A DNA stretch of 64,000 nt from Pseudomonas sp. MRSN 12121 (GTDB taxonomy: Bacteria > Pseudomonadota > Gammaproteobacteria > Pseudomonadales > Pseudomonadaceae): assembly GCF_000931465.1 (NCBI RefSeq), contig NZ_CP010892.1, positions 4,549,388 to 4,613,387 of the forward strand, written 5' to 3'. This document shows positions 17,940-25,658 of this stretch, piece by piece. Both the position numbers and the translations under genes were made by a program. The notes under the pieces were generated by a model that worked only from the letters and a program-made list of their open reading frames with translations, was not told the DNA's origin and did no database searches. Positions within the stretch are counted from its first letter, which is position 1. Each line of letters opens with the position of its first letter.

Positions 17940-18604
17940 TGGGCCTTCCCGCCGAACAGATAGCCCTGGCCCCGCCGGGTCTCGATCACGCTGCGCCCGA
18001 GCTTGCGCCGCAGGTGGTTGACGTGCACTTCCAGCACATTGGAGTCGCGCTCGGTCTCACCGTCGTACAGGTGTTCGGCCAGGTGGCTTTTGGAAAGGAT
18101 CTGCTCGGGGTGCAGCATGAAATAACGCAACAGCCGGAACTCGGCGGCGGTCAGCTGGATATCCACGCCATCGCGCACCACGCACTGGCGGCCCTCGTCG
18201 AGGTGCAGCCCGGCGGCCTGCAGCGTCGGCTGGTTGGCCTGGCCGTGGGAACGGCGCAACAGCGCCTGGATGCGCAGGTGCAACTCTTCGGGGTGGAAAG
18301 GTTTGGTCAGGTAGTCGTCGGCGCCGGCCTTGAGGCCTTCGATGCGTTCGGCCCAGGAACCGCGGGCGGTGAGGATCAGCACCGGGGTCGCGAGACCGCC
18401 GGCACGCCACTTCGCCAGCACGTCCAGGCCCGGCACCCCCGGCAGGCCGAGGTCGAGCACGATCAGGTCGTAAGGTTCGCTGGCGCCCTGGTACAGCGCG
18501 TCGCGGCCGTCGGCCAGCCAATCCACGGCGTAGCCCTGGCGGTTGAGCCCGGCCAGCAGTTCGTCGGCCAGGGAGACATGGTCTTCCACCAGAAGCAGGC
18601 GCAT
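17936..18604 (-). CDS. OmpR/PhoB-family response regulator (BqsR-like)
   Basis: 222-aa response regulator. The receiver domain starts MRLLLVEDH with the acidic pocket, has the phosphoacceptor Asp51 in LIVLDLGLPG, Thr in LILTARG and Lys in YLTKPFHPEEL. The C-terminal winged helix includes LTAAEFRLLRYFMLHP and NVLEVHVNHLRRKLGR. The start codon overlaps the stop of the preceding PepSY gene (TGATG), so the four genes form one coupled operon. The close resemblance to P. aeruginosa BqsR (PA2657) is from memory. The targets probably include its own operon. Confidence 0.9.
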   Translation of the reverse strand: MRLLLVEDHVSLADELLAGLNRQGYAVDWLADGRDALYQGASEPYDLIVLDLGLPGVPGLDVLAKWRAGGLATPVLILTARGSWAERIEGLKAGADDYLTKPFHPEELHLRIQALLRRSHGQANQPTLQAAGLHLDEGRQCVVRDGVDIQLTAAEFRLLRYFMLHPEQILSKSHLAEHLYDGETERDSNVLEVHVNHLRRKLGRSVIETRRGQGYLFGGKAQ

Positions 18605-18918
18605 CAGTCATCTTCCTTGTCTTTGAGAAGGCGACCGGTGGCGGCCTCCAGGTCCAGCTCGCGGACCACGCCGTCGACGGTCAGCAGCTCGACCTCATAG
18701 ATATAGACGTCGTGTTTTTCTTCCAGCTCGGCTTCCAGAAGCCGGGCCCCGGGATGGCGATCCAGGGCCTGTTGCAGCAGTTGTTCCAGCGGCAGGATCA
18801 CCCCCTGCTGGCGCAGGCGCAGGGCTTCGTCCTGATCCAGGTCGCGGGCCAGGGCCAGCGAGCAGAAGGCCAGAAGCGCCAGGGCCACCTTGGCGCGGGC
18901 GCGCAGATTCGGCTTCAT
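18604..18918 (-). CDS. Exported PepSY-domain protein
   Basis: 104-aa protein with a signal peptide (ARAKVALALLAFCSLALA) and one PepSY domain. The domain shows LEQLLQQALDRHPGARLLEAELEEKHDVYIYEVELLTVDG and ends EAATGRLLKDKEDD, the usual PepSY pattern. PepSY proteins beside two-component systems are thought to be periplasmic modulators or metal-binding accessory proteins. Its ATG overlaps the stop of the upstream paralogue (TAATG) and its stop overlaps the regulator start, so it is coupled in the operon. The role is inferred from context. Confidence 0.85.
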   Translation of the reverse strand: MKPNLRARAKVALALLAFCSLALARDLDQDEALRLRQQGVILPLEQLLQQALDRHPGARLLEAELEEKHDVYIYEVELLTVDGVVRELDLEAATGRLLKDKEDD

Positions 18919-19226
18919 TACGTATCCTGATGATCCTTGAGCACCTGGCCGCTCACCGCGTCCAGCTCCAGGTTCCACTCGGCCCCTTGCGGGTCGCGCA
19001 GCTCGATCTGGTAGATGTACTTGCCGTACTCCTCTTCCAGCTCGGTTTCGCCGATGGTCGCGCCCGGGTGCCTGGCCAAGGCCGTGGCATTGAGTTTTTC
19101 GAAGGACACAATGGTACCAGCGTCGCGCAGTCTCAGGGCCTCGTCGGGCCCCAGGTCGCGGGCCTGGGCCAGGCTCGCGGTCAGGCCGACGAGGGTGGCG
19201 GTGAACAGGGCAGTCAAGGTGTTCAT
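18918..19226 (-). CDS. Exported PepSY-domain protein, operon leader
   Basis: 102-aa paralogue of the next gene. It has a signal peptide (MNTLTALFTATLVGLTASLA, cut near AQA) and a PepSY domain with FEKLNATALARHPGATIGETELEEEYGKYIYQIELRDPQG and DAVSGQVLKDHQDT. ATG 19226 has GGAG 6 nt upstream. It is the first gene of a four-gene operon with the second PepSY protein, response regulator and kinase. The two PepSY proteins share RDL-x-DEALRLR after the signal, evidence of tandem duplication. The AT-rich gap 19227-19398 probably holds the operon promoter. Confidence 0.85.
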   Translation of the reverse strand: MNTLTALFTATLVGLTASLAQARDLGPDEALRLRDAGTIVSFEKLNATALARHPGATIGETELEEEYGKYIYQIELRDPQGAEWNLELDAVSGQVLKDHQDT

Positions 19227-19398
19227 GGATGTCTCCACTTTCTAGTTATGTGTCGCTGATGGCGCTGAAGATAACGGCAAGATAACAAAATGAACTTAAT
19301 TGAAACTGAATCGCCATCATCGCTGACCGCGCAGGTTTCATTCGGCAGCGCCGACCTGAGCTTTTATACTCACCCGCTCGCCCGAGACTGAGACCGGC

Positions 19399-20478
19399 AT
19401 GACCGCTATCCATATCAAGTTTCCCGCCCTGACCCTCAAGGCCGGACCCCGCGCCCTGGCCCGGATCCGCGCCCACGGCCTGAGCGCGGCGCAGGTCGGC
19501 ACCCTGCCCGGTGCCGCCGGCGGGCCCAAGGCCCTGGGCATCCAGGGGTTGGACCTTGCGCTGTTCGGCGAATGGTTGCCGGCGGCGCCGCGCGAACGTT
19601 CGCTGATCGGTGCCTCGGTGGGCTCCTGGCGCTTCGCCAGCGCCTGCCTGCCGGACGCCGCCGAAGGCATCCGCCGCCTGGGCCAGCTGTACAACGCCCA
19701 GAGTTTCGCCAAGGGCGTGACCATGGCGCAGATCAGCCAGAGCTCGCAGCGCATGCTGCACGACCTGCTCGACGGCCGCGACGCGAGCATTCTCGCCAAC
19801 CCGCACTACCGGCTGAACATCATGGTGGTGAAAAGCCACGGCCTGCTCGCCGACGACCATCGCGGGCGCCTGGGCCTGGGCCTGTCCTCGGTGATCGCCG
19901 ACAACCTGCGCGGCCGGGCGCGCCTGGCGCGGCACTTCGAGCGGCTGGTACTGCACGACCCGAGGCTCGCGCCGCCGCTGCACGCCCTCGAAGACTTCCC
20001 CTCGCGCTTCGTGCCGCTGGACACCGGCAACCTGCGCCAGGCCCTGCTGGCCTCGGGCTCGATCCCGATGGTCATGCAAGGCGTGCGCGACCTGCCCGGC
20101 GCCGGGGCCGGCACCTTCCGCGACGGCGGCCTGCTGGACTACCACCTCGACCTGCCCTACAGCGGCGACGATATCGTGCTCTACCCGCACTTCACCGACC
20201 GGGTGATCCCCGGCTGGTTCGACAAGACCCTGCCCTGGCGCCGCGGCAACCCGGGCCGCCTGCAGGACGTGTTGCTGCTGGCGCCGTCCAAGGAATACCT
20301 GGCGCGCCTGCCCTACGGCAAACTGCCGGACCGCAACGACTTCAAGCGCTTCATGGGCAACGACGCCAGCCGCCAGAAATACTGGCGCAGCGCGATGGAC
20401 GAAAGCCGGCGCCTGGGCGACGAGTTCCTTGAACTGGCGCAGAGCGGGAGACTTGGCGAGCGCCTCCTGACCCTTTAG
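19399..20478 (+). CDS. Patatin-like phospholipase family protein
   Basis: 359-aa predicted serine lipid hydrolase. The glycine-rich oxyanion motif is GAAGGPK (about residues 39-45), the nucleophile elbow is GASVGS (about 72-77, Gly-x-Ser-x-Gly), and the catalytic Asp is in FRDGGLLD (about 235-242). Together they form the Ser-Asp dyad of patatins. No signal peptide is visible, so it is probably cytosolic. Its TAG stop ends exactly at the first base of a small inverted-repeat element. Confidence 0.82.
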   Translation: MTAIHIKFPALTLKAGPRALARIRAHGLSAAQVGTLPGAAGGPKALGIQGLDLALFGEWLPAAPRERSLIGASVGSWRFASACLPDAAEGIRRLGQLYNAQSFAKGVTMAQISQSSQRMLHDLLDGRDASILANPHYRLNIMVVKSHGLLADDHRGRLGLGLSSVIADNLRGRARLARHFERLVLHDPRLAPPLHALEDFPSRFVPLDTGNLRQALLASGSIPMVMQGVRDLPGAGAGTFRDGGLLDYHLDLPYSGDDIVLYPHFTDRVIPGWFDKTLPWRRGNPGRLQDVLLLAPSKEYLARLPYGKLPDRNDFKRFMGNDASRQKYWRSAMDESRRLGDEFLELAQSGRLGERLLTL

Positions 20479-20617
20479 GGGCTGTACGAGAAGTCGGCGA
20501 GCGAAGGTCAGGCAAGGCAAAAACAGGCGAGGAAGCGGAGTGTAGGGGCCTACATGAGCATTCCGAGCCTGTTTTTAACGCAGCATGATCGAGCGTAGCC
20601 ACTTCTCGTACAGCCCC
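20478..20617. mobile_element. MITE-like element with 17-bp terminal inverted repeats
   Basis: A 140-bp segment has ends GGGGCTGTACGAGAAGT (left) and its inverse complement (right), flanked by TA on both sides, as expected for TA target duplication. It has no coding capacity. It touches the patatin stop codon and precedes queD. It could instead be a hairpin terminator, but the long unpaired interior and the flanking TA favour a non-autonomous transposable element. Confidence 0.6.
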
Positions 20618-20717
20618 TAGTCAGTGTTTTCCCGCAACCGCGCGATCAAGCTGATAAACTCGCCGCCTGCCTGACATCGCCCGCGGCGATAGCCACCTGA
20701 CCGAGCTGACCGACACT

Positions 20718-21074
20718 GTGGAAATCTTCAAAGAATTTACCTTCGAATCCGCCCACCGCCTGCCCCACGTGCCCGCAGGCCACAAATGCGGGCGCCTGCA
20801 CGGCCACTCGTTCAAGGTGGCCATCCACCTGAGCGGCGACCTCGATCCGCATACCGGCTGGATCCGCGACTTCTCCGAGATCAAGGCGATCTTCAAGCCG
20901 CTCTACGAGCGCCTGGACCACAACTACCTGAACGATATCCCCGGCCTGGAAAACCCCACCAGCGAAGTGCTGGCCAAGTGGATCTGGAACGAGCTCAAGC
21001 CCTTGCTGCCGGAACTGAGCGCGATCCGCATCCACGAGACCTGCACCAGCGGCTGCATCTATCGCGGCGAATAA
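20718..21074 (+). CDS. queD: 6-carboxy-5,6,7,8-tetrahydropterin synthase QueD
   Basis: 118-aa enzyme of the queuosine (7-deazaguanine) pathway; it converts 7,8-dihydroneopterin triphosphate to 6-carboxytetrahydropterin. The zinc ligands are seen in FESAHRL and LHGHSF, the catalytic Cys in AGHKCGRLHGH, and the Glu of the active site in HETCTSGCIY. The Asp/His of RLDHNYLNDI is also typical. Translation starts with GTG at 20718. A clear hairpin terminator follows. Gene length matches the bacterial family. Confidence 0.93.
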   Translation: MEIFKEFTFESAHRLPHVPAGHKCGRLHGHSFKVAIHLSGDLDPHTGWIRDFSEIKAIFKPLYERLDHNYLNDIPGLENPTSEVLAKWIWNELKPLLPELSAIRIHETCTSGCIYRGE

Positions 21075-21089
21075 CCCGTCGCCCGCTTG

Positions 21090-21118
21090 AAAAAACCACC
21101 GCTCGCGGTGGTTTTTTT
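21090..21118. terminator. Rho-independent terminator after queD
   Basis: AAAAAACCACCG and CGGTGGTTTTTT pair around a CTCG loop, giving a stable hairpin with T-tracts on both strands. It ends 236 bp before the next gene. Confidence 0.9.
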
Positions 21119-21354
21119 ATGCCTGTGCCGCCCGCCCAGCCCTTGCGCCCTTGAGCGAAGATCGCCCCCTTCATGCCCTCGACCACTGGCCCGATCAGGG
21201 CTGCATCCGGCTTTACATCCACGAAGCCATGAGCGAAAACATCGCCCTGTGCACGCGCCGTGGTGCCCCCCAAGCCCACCGCGCCGAGGAGCACGGGCTG
21301 CGCCGGGTCTGGACGAGCCAGGCGCAGGACTGATCACCCGCAGAGGACCACAGC

Positions 21355-22179
21355 ATGAGCGACTGGCCGCTGGATCGAAGCTACCGCTTCAACGGACACA
21401 ACGTGCGCTACGCCATTCACGGCGAGGGCCCACCCCTGGTATTCGTGCACGGCACCCCCTTCTCTTCCTACGTGTGGCACCGTATCGCCCCGCATTTTCA
21501 CGCCAGCCACCGCGTGCACTACTTCGACCTGCTGGGCTACGGCCAGTCGGAACAGGCCGCCGGCCAGGACGTCTCCCTGGGCGTGCAGAACCGGCTGCTG
21601 GCCGAACTGCTGGAACACTGGGGCCTGGAGCGCCCGGACGTGGTGGCCCACGACTTCGGCGGCGCCACCGCCCTGCGCGCGCACTTGCTCGACGGCAAGG
21701 ACTACCGCAGCCTGACCCTGCTCGCCCCGGTGGCGCTGGCGCCCTGGGGCTCGCCGTTCGTGCAGCATGTGCGCGAGCATGAGCAGGCCTTCAGCGGCGT
21801 GCCGGACTACATCCAGCGCGCCATAGTGCCGGCCTACATCCGCGGGGCGATCCGGCGCGAGATCCCCGACCGGGAACTGGCGCCCTACGTCCAGCCCTGG
21901 CTCGGCGAGACCGGCCAGGCGGCCTTCTACCGGCAGATCGCGCAGATGGACGAACGCTACACCGCCGAGGTGGCCGGGCTCTATCCGCAGATTCGTTGCC
22001 CGACCCAGATCCTCTGGGGCGAGGACGATCAATGGATCCCCATCGAGCGCGGGCGCCAGCTGCATCGGCTGATTCCCGGGTCGCGCTTCCAGGCGGTGCC
22101 CAACGCCGGCCACCTGCTGCAGGAAGATGCCCCGGAAACCATAGTCGCCGCGCTGCTGCGCTTTCTGCCCCTGGCCTGA
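21355..22179 (+). CDS. Alpha/beta hydrolase, haloalkane dehalogenase/epoxide hydrolase-like
   Basis: 274-aa alpha/beta hydrolase. The oxyanion motif is HGTPFSSYVWH. The nucleophile elbow is AHDFGGATAL, with Asp rather than Ser, which places it with haloalkane dehalogenases, fluoroacetate dehalogenases and epoxide hydrolases. The acid is in GEDDQWIP and the catalytic His in NAGHLLQEDAP. There is no signal peptide. The following nucleoside deoxyribosyltransferase gene starts 12 bp after its stop, so they are likely co-transcribed. The substrate is unknown. Confidence 0.84.
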   Translation: MSDWPLDRSYRFNGHNVRYAIHGEGPPLVFVHGTPFSSYVWHRIAPHFHASHRVHYFDLLGYGQSEQAAGQDVSLGVQNRLLAELLEHWGLERPDVVAHDFGGATALRAHLLDGKDYRSLTLLAPVALAPWGSPFVQHVREHEQAFSGVPDYIQRAIVPAYIRGAIRREIPDRELAPYVQPWLGETGQAAFYRQIAQMDERYTAEVAGLYPQIRCPTQILWGEDDQWIPIERGRQLHRLIPGSRFQAVPNAGHLLQEDAPETIVAALLRFLPLA

Positions 22180-22191
22180 AAGGAGCAAGGC

Positions 22192-22704
22192 ATGCACCCA
22201 GGCATCTACCTCGCCGGCTTCGACCTGTTTCGCCGCGACGCCCTGGCCCGCGGCGAATACCTCAAGCGCCTGTGCGCCGCCCAGGGCTTGCGCGGCCTCT
22301 ACCCCTTCGACCAGCCGGTAGTGGCACAGGCGACACCGGAGCATACCGCTCGGCTGATCTGCCAGCAGAACCTGCGGCTGCTGCGCGACTGCGACGCGGT
22401 GCTGGCCAACCTCAATGCCTTCCGCGGCCTGGAGCCGGACTCCGGCACCGCTTTCGAGGTCGGCATGGCGGTGGCCCTGGGCAAGCCGGTCTGGGCCTGG
22501 TTCGAGGCCCCCGCGACGTTGCGCGAGCAAGTGCCCCACGACGCCGACGGCCGTGACGCCCAAGGCTTGCTGGTGGAAGACTTCAACCTGCCGCGCAACC
22601 TGATGCTGGCCTGCACCTGGGCCGGGTGCAGCGCCAGTGTCGAAGCGGCCCTGCCGGACCTGGCCGCTTACCTCGCCCGCCAACGCCCGGCCCACCCCCT
22701 GTAG
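22192..22704 (+). CDS. Nucleoside 2-deoxyribosyltransferase family protein
   Basis: 170-aa protein of the nucleoside 2-deoxyribosyltransferase superfamily. It has the opening IYLAGFDLFRRDA, the motif RDCDAVLANLNAFRGLEPDSGTAFEVGMAVALGKPVWAW, and the expected catalytic-Glu region (GTAFEVGMA). These enzymes exchange or hydrolyse the glycosidic bond of deoxynucleosides in salvage. AGGAGC lies 8 nt before the ATG. It probably forms a two-gene unit with the preceding hydrolase. The end overlaps the first arm of a REP pair. Confidence 0.85.
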   Translation: MHPGIYLAGFDLFRRDALARGEYLKRLCAAQGLRGLYPFDQPVVAQATPEHTARLICQQNLRLLRDCDAVLANLNAFRGLEPDSGTAFEVGMAVALGKPVWAWFEAPATLREQVPHDADGRDAQGLLVEDFNLPRNLMLACTWAGCSASVEAALPDLAAYLARQRPAHPL

Positions 22705-22782
22705 GAGCGAGCTTGCTCGCGATAAGTCTTCAAGGCCGATGCAATGCTCAAAGGCCTCATCGCGAACAAGCTCGCTCCTACA
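22700..22782. repeat. REP inverted pair
   Basis: TGTAGGAGCGAGCTTGCTCG at 22700-22719 and its near-complement ending in CGCTCCTACA at 22759-22782 form a long hairpin between two same-strand transcription units. The first arm starts within the last bases of the deoxyribosyltransferase gene. Confidence 0.85.
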
Positions 22783-22822
22783 GTGACGGATTTGCCCCTG
22801 CGATCACTTGAGGACACGCACC

Positions 22823-23446
22823 ATGGAAAACGCCTGGCTCACCCACGCCAAACGCTTGCAGGCCCTGGCCTCCACCGGGCTGCACTTCTGCAAGGACCCG
22901 TTCGATCGCGAGCGTTACCAGGAAGTCGCCGACATCGCCCACAGCATGCTCGCGCAACTGGCCGACGTGCCCCTGGAACGCATCGCCGGCCTGGTCTCGG
23001 ACTTCGCCAAACGCTACTCCACCCCGCTGGTGGATGTGCGCGGCGCCCTGATCGAAGACGAGCGGATCCTCCTGGTCCGAGAACGGACCGACGGCTGCTG
23101 GGCCCTGCCCGGCGGGTATGCCGACATCGGCCTGTCGGCCGCCGAGAACGTCGTCAAGGAGATCCGCGAAGAGGCCGGGCTCGGCGTCTCGGTGCGTGCC
23201 TTGTACAGCGTCCGGCACAAGGCCAAGGGGCCGTTCACCCCCGACACCCGGGATTTCTACAAGCTGTACTTTCTCTGCGAACGCCATGAGCGCAGCGCCC
23301 CCGTGGCCGGTGCGGAGGTCAGCGACGCCGGCTTCTTTGCCCGCGACGCCCTGCCCGAGCTGTCTCGCGGGCGCACCGTGGAAAGCGATATCGACGCCGC
23401 CTTCGCCTTCCACCGTGGCGAAACCCGCTTGACCCTGTTCGATTGA
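22823..23446 (+). CDS. Nudix hydrolase with N-terminal Nudix_N_2 domain
   Basis: 207-aa hydrolase, probably acting on ADP-ribose or a similar nucleoside diphosphate derivative. The N-terminal helical part (about 1-60, TGLHFCKDPFDRERYQEV) resembles the domain that precedes Nudix in ADP-ribose pyrophosphatases. The Nudix box is GGYADIGLSAAENVVKEIREEAGL (about 93-116), with the metal-binding REEAG. The ATG at 22823 follows GAGG by 9 nt. It is a single gene between a REP pair and a promoter region. Substrate identity is not settled by sequence. Confidence 0.85.
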   Translation: MENAWLTHAKRLQALASTGLHFCKDPFDRERYQEVADIAHSMLAQLADVPLERIAGLVSDFAKRYSTPLVDVRGALIEDERILLVRERTDGCWALPGGYADIGLSAAENVVKEIREEAGLGVSVRALYSVRHKAKGPFTPDTRDFYKLYFLCERHERSAPVAGAEVSDAGFFARDALPELSRGRTVESDIDAAFAFHRGETRLTLFD

Positions 23447-23452
23447 GCCGAT

Positions 23453-23506
23453 GTAAAGCCTCCTTGACACAGCGGGACCGCCTGCCTAATGTAAAGCATC
23501 CTTTAC
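23453..23506 (+). promoter_or_regulatory. Sigma-70 promoter with two operators for the membrane protein/XRE pair
   Basis: TTGACA (23464-23469), a 17-bp spacer and TAATGT (23487-23492) form a near-ideal promoter. A palindrome GTAAAG-CATC-CTTTAC lies at 23491-23506 over the -10/start region. An imperfect copy GTAAAG-CCTC-CTTGAC lies at 23453-23468 over the -35. The XRE-type product encoded downstream is the obvious candidate to bind both, which would give autorepression. Confidence 0.75.
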
Positions 23507-23520
23507 TTCAGGAGTCGGTC

Positions 23521-23895
23521 ATGTGCGGTAAACGCTACCTCGTGGAACTTACTCTCACCCTGCTGGTGTACATCGCCACCCTGCTGCTCAGCATGTACCT
23601 GATACCGGGCATGGACAGCAGCGCCGGGCGTATCGCTGTGTCGCTGATTCCCGTCATTCCGCTGATCGTCATGGCACTGGTGGTCATTCGCCAGCTGCGG
23701 CGCCTGGACGAACTCAGCCAGCGCATCCAGCTCAACGCCCTGGGCATCGCCTTTGTCTGCACCGCGCTGATCACCTTCAGCTACGGTTTCCTGGAAATAG
23801 CGGGCCTGCCGCGGCTGTCGATGTTCGCCGTGTGGCCGATCATGGGCTCGGTGTGGCTGGTGGCCACCCTCCTGGGCAACAGGCGTTATCAGTGA
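23521..23895 (+). CDS. Four-helix membrane protein paired with an XRE regulator
   Basis: 124-aa integral membrane protein with four predicted helices (about 8-30, 39-59, 76-96 and 100-118). It has the conserved-looking SSAGRIAVSLIPVIPLIVMALVVIRQLRRLDELSQRIQLNALGIAF. Proteins of this type are usually encoded directly before a small helix-turn-helix regulator. The ATG at 23521 has AGGAG at 6 nt. Its stop overlaps the regulator's GTG start. The biochemical role is unknown; the gene pair behaves like a self-regulated module. Confidence 0.78.
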   Translation: MCGKRYLVELTLTLLVYIATLLLSMYLIPGMDSSAGRIAVSLIPVIPLIVMALVVIRQLRRLDELSQRIQLNALGIAFVCTALITFSYGFLEIAGLPRLSMFAVWPIMGSVWLVATLLGNRRYQ

Positions 23896-24089
23896 ACAAC
23901 CGCCTGCGCGAGTTGCGCGCCGCGCAAGGCTGGTCCCAGGCGGAGCTGGCCGCACGCCTGGACGTTTCGCGACAGACCGTGAACGCCATCGAGACCGGCC
24001 GCTACGACCCCAGCCTGCCCCTGGCCTTCAAGATCGCCAAGGCCTTCGGCCTGCCCATCGAAGGCATTTTCCAGGCCCCCGAGGACTGA
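23892..24089 (+). CDS. XRE-family helix-turn-helix regulator
   Basis: 65-aa DNA-binding protein that is essentially one HTH_3 domain: RLRELRAAQGWSQAELAARLDVSRQTVNAIETGRYDPSLPLAFKIAKAFGLPIEGIF. It starts with GTG overlapping the stop of the membrane-protein gene (GTGA), so translation is coupled. It probably represses the promoter at 23464 through the GTAAAG-N4-CTTTAC palindromes. The combination of membrane protein and small XRE regulator is common in bacteria. The signal is unknown. Confidence 0.87.
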   Translation: MNNRLRELRAAQGWSQAELAARLDVSRQTVNAIETGRYDPSLPLAFKIAKAFGLPIEGIFQAPED

Positions 24090-24238
24090 GCGGCCGGTGA
24101 TCCAATGTGGCTCACCGGTGCACCGCTTTCGCGCCCGGGCCGGCCTCTCGGGCATGCCGGAAAGCAAAAATCCCCCGCTTGTCTATAAATCTCCTGCAGC
24201 TCGCCCAACAGCGGCCGGGCGCCGCCGCCCCTGGGGCG

Positions 24239-24256
24239 TTGGCACGGCGGCTGCAA
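24239..24256 (+). promoter_or_regulatory. Probable sigma-54 promoter of codBA
   Basis: TTGGCACGGCGGCTGCAA matches the -24/-12 consensus (TGGCACG-N4-TTGCA) with one mismatch and has the required GG-N10-GC. It lies 56 bp before the codB start. Sigma-54 control would fit nitrogen-limited use of cytosine. Confidence 0.65.
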
Positions 24257-24312
24257 CAGGCTGGCGTCGCTTACGCACCGGGCCAGGCCTGGGGCCAATC
24301 AGGGGAAGGCAG

Positions 24313-25581
24313 ATGACGCAGAACGATCCAGGCAACGACTACCCGCTCAGTGAAGTTCCGCTGCATGCGCGCAAGGGCCTGGCCTCCACGGCCATGGTGC
24401 TGCTGGGCTTCACCTTTTTCACCGCCACCATGTTCGCCGGCGGCAAGCTCGGCGTGGCCTTCGGCTTTGCCCAGATGCTCGGGGTGATCGTCCTCGGCAA
24501 CCTGCTGCTGGGCCTGTATGCGGCGGGCCTGGGCTATATCGCCTTCAAGAGCGGGCTGAACTCGGTGCTGATGGGGCGCTTCTGTTTCGGCGAGGTGGGC
24601 AGCAAGCTCAGCGACCTGATCCTGGGGTTCACCCAGATCGGCTGGTACGCCTGGGGCACCGCCACCGCCGCGGTGGTGCTGGGCAAGTATTTCGAGCTGA
24701 GCCAGGGCACGGTGCTGGGCCTGATGCTGCTGTTCGGCCTGGTGTTCTGCGCCACCGCCTACGTCGGTTATCGCGGCCTGGAGATCCTTTCCTGGATCGC
24801 CGTGCCGGCCATGGCCCTGCTATTGCTGCTGTCGATGTGGGTGGCCACGGTCAAGGTCGGCGGCCTGGACGGGCTGCTGGCCGTGGTGCCCAGCGCCAGC
24901 CTGGATCTGTCCACGGCCATCACCCTGGTGTTCGGCACCTTCGTCAGCGGCGCCACCCAGGCCACCAACTGGACGCGCTTCTCGCGCTCGGCCAGGGTCG
25001 CGGTGCTGGCCAGCCTGATCGGCTTTTTCATCGGCAACGGCCTGATGGTGTTGATCGGCGCCTACGGCGCCATCGTCTACCAGCAGCCGGACGTGGTCGA
25101 AGTCCTGCTGTTGCAAGGGTTCGCCACGGCCGCCATGGCCATGCTCCTGTTGAATATCTGGAGCACCCAGGACAACACCATCTACAACTTCGCCGTCGCC
25201 GGCTGCAACCTGCTGCGCACCGGCCGGCGCAAGACCGTGACCCTGGCGGGCGCGGTGATCGGCACCCTGCTGGCGCTGCTGGGCATGTACGACCTGCTGG
25301 TGCCCTACCTGATCCTGCTGGGTACGGTGATTCCGCCGATCGGCGGAGTGATCATGGCCGACTTCTTCTACCGTTATCGCGGCCAGTACCCGCGCCTGGC
25401 CGACGCCCGGCTGCCGGCCTTCAACTGGGCGGGGCTCGGCGCCTATGCCATCGGCACCGTGGCGGCCTTCGGCTCGCCCTGGGTCGCGCCGCTGGTGGGC
25501 ATCGCGGCGGCGGCCCTGAGCTACATGCTGCTCAGCAGCCTGCTCGGCGCCCGTACCGCGGCGCTGGATGCCCGGGCCTGA
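24313..25581 (+). CDS. codB: Cytosine permease CodB
   Basis: 422-aa, 12-helix inner-membrane symporter of the NCS1 family that imports cytosine. The start DYPLSEVPLHARKGLASTAMVLLGFTFFTATMFAGGKLG is the family signature. FTQIGWYAWGTATAA, SGATQATNWTRFSRSA and LNIWSTQDNTIYNFAVAGCNLL carry residues of the substrate site in this family. The ATG at 24313 follows GGGGAAGGC. The cytosine deaminase gene starts 77 bp after its stop, so they form codBA. A sigma-54-type promoter lies just upstream. Confidence 0.92.
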   Translation: MTQNDPGNDYPLSEVPLHARKGLASTAMVLLGFTFFTATMFAGGKLGVAFGFAQMLGVIVLGNLLLGLYAAGLGYIAFKSGLNSVLMGRFCFGEVGSKLSDLILGFTQIGWYAWGTATAAVVLGKYFELSQGTVLGLMLLFGLVFCATAYVGYRGLEILSWIAVPAMALLLLLSMWVATVKVGGLDGLLAVVPSASLDLSTAITLVFGTFVSGATQATNWTRFSRSARVAVLASLIGFFIGNGLMVLIGAYGAIVYQQPDVVEVLLLQGFATAAMAMLLLNIWSTQDNTIYNFAVAGCNLLRTGRRKTVTLAGAVIGTLLALLGMYDLLVPYLILLGTVIPPIGGVIMADFFYRYRGQYPRLADARLPAFNWAGLGAYAIGTVAAFGSPWVAPLVGIAAAALSYMLLSSLLGARTAALDARA

Positions 25582-25658
25582 ACCCGGGCCGCGCCCCGTT
25601 GCGACGGCTGGCCCGGGCACCGTACCCTGACGGCCTGATCGAAAGAGGAATTGCCCCG

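Noticed and set aside
20621..20717. A possible preQ1 riboswitch before queD
   Set aside because: Fewer than 100 bp separate the MITE-like element from the GTG, and no preQ1-type hairpin with an A-rich tail was recognised.
21151..21333. A 60-codon plus-strand frame (TTG start) between queD and the hydrolase
   Set aside because: No ribosome site was seen, composition is unconvincing and no family was recognised. An internal ATG at 21229 would give only about 34 residues.
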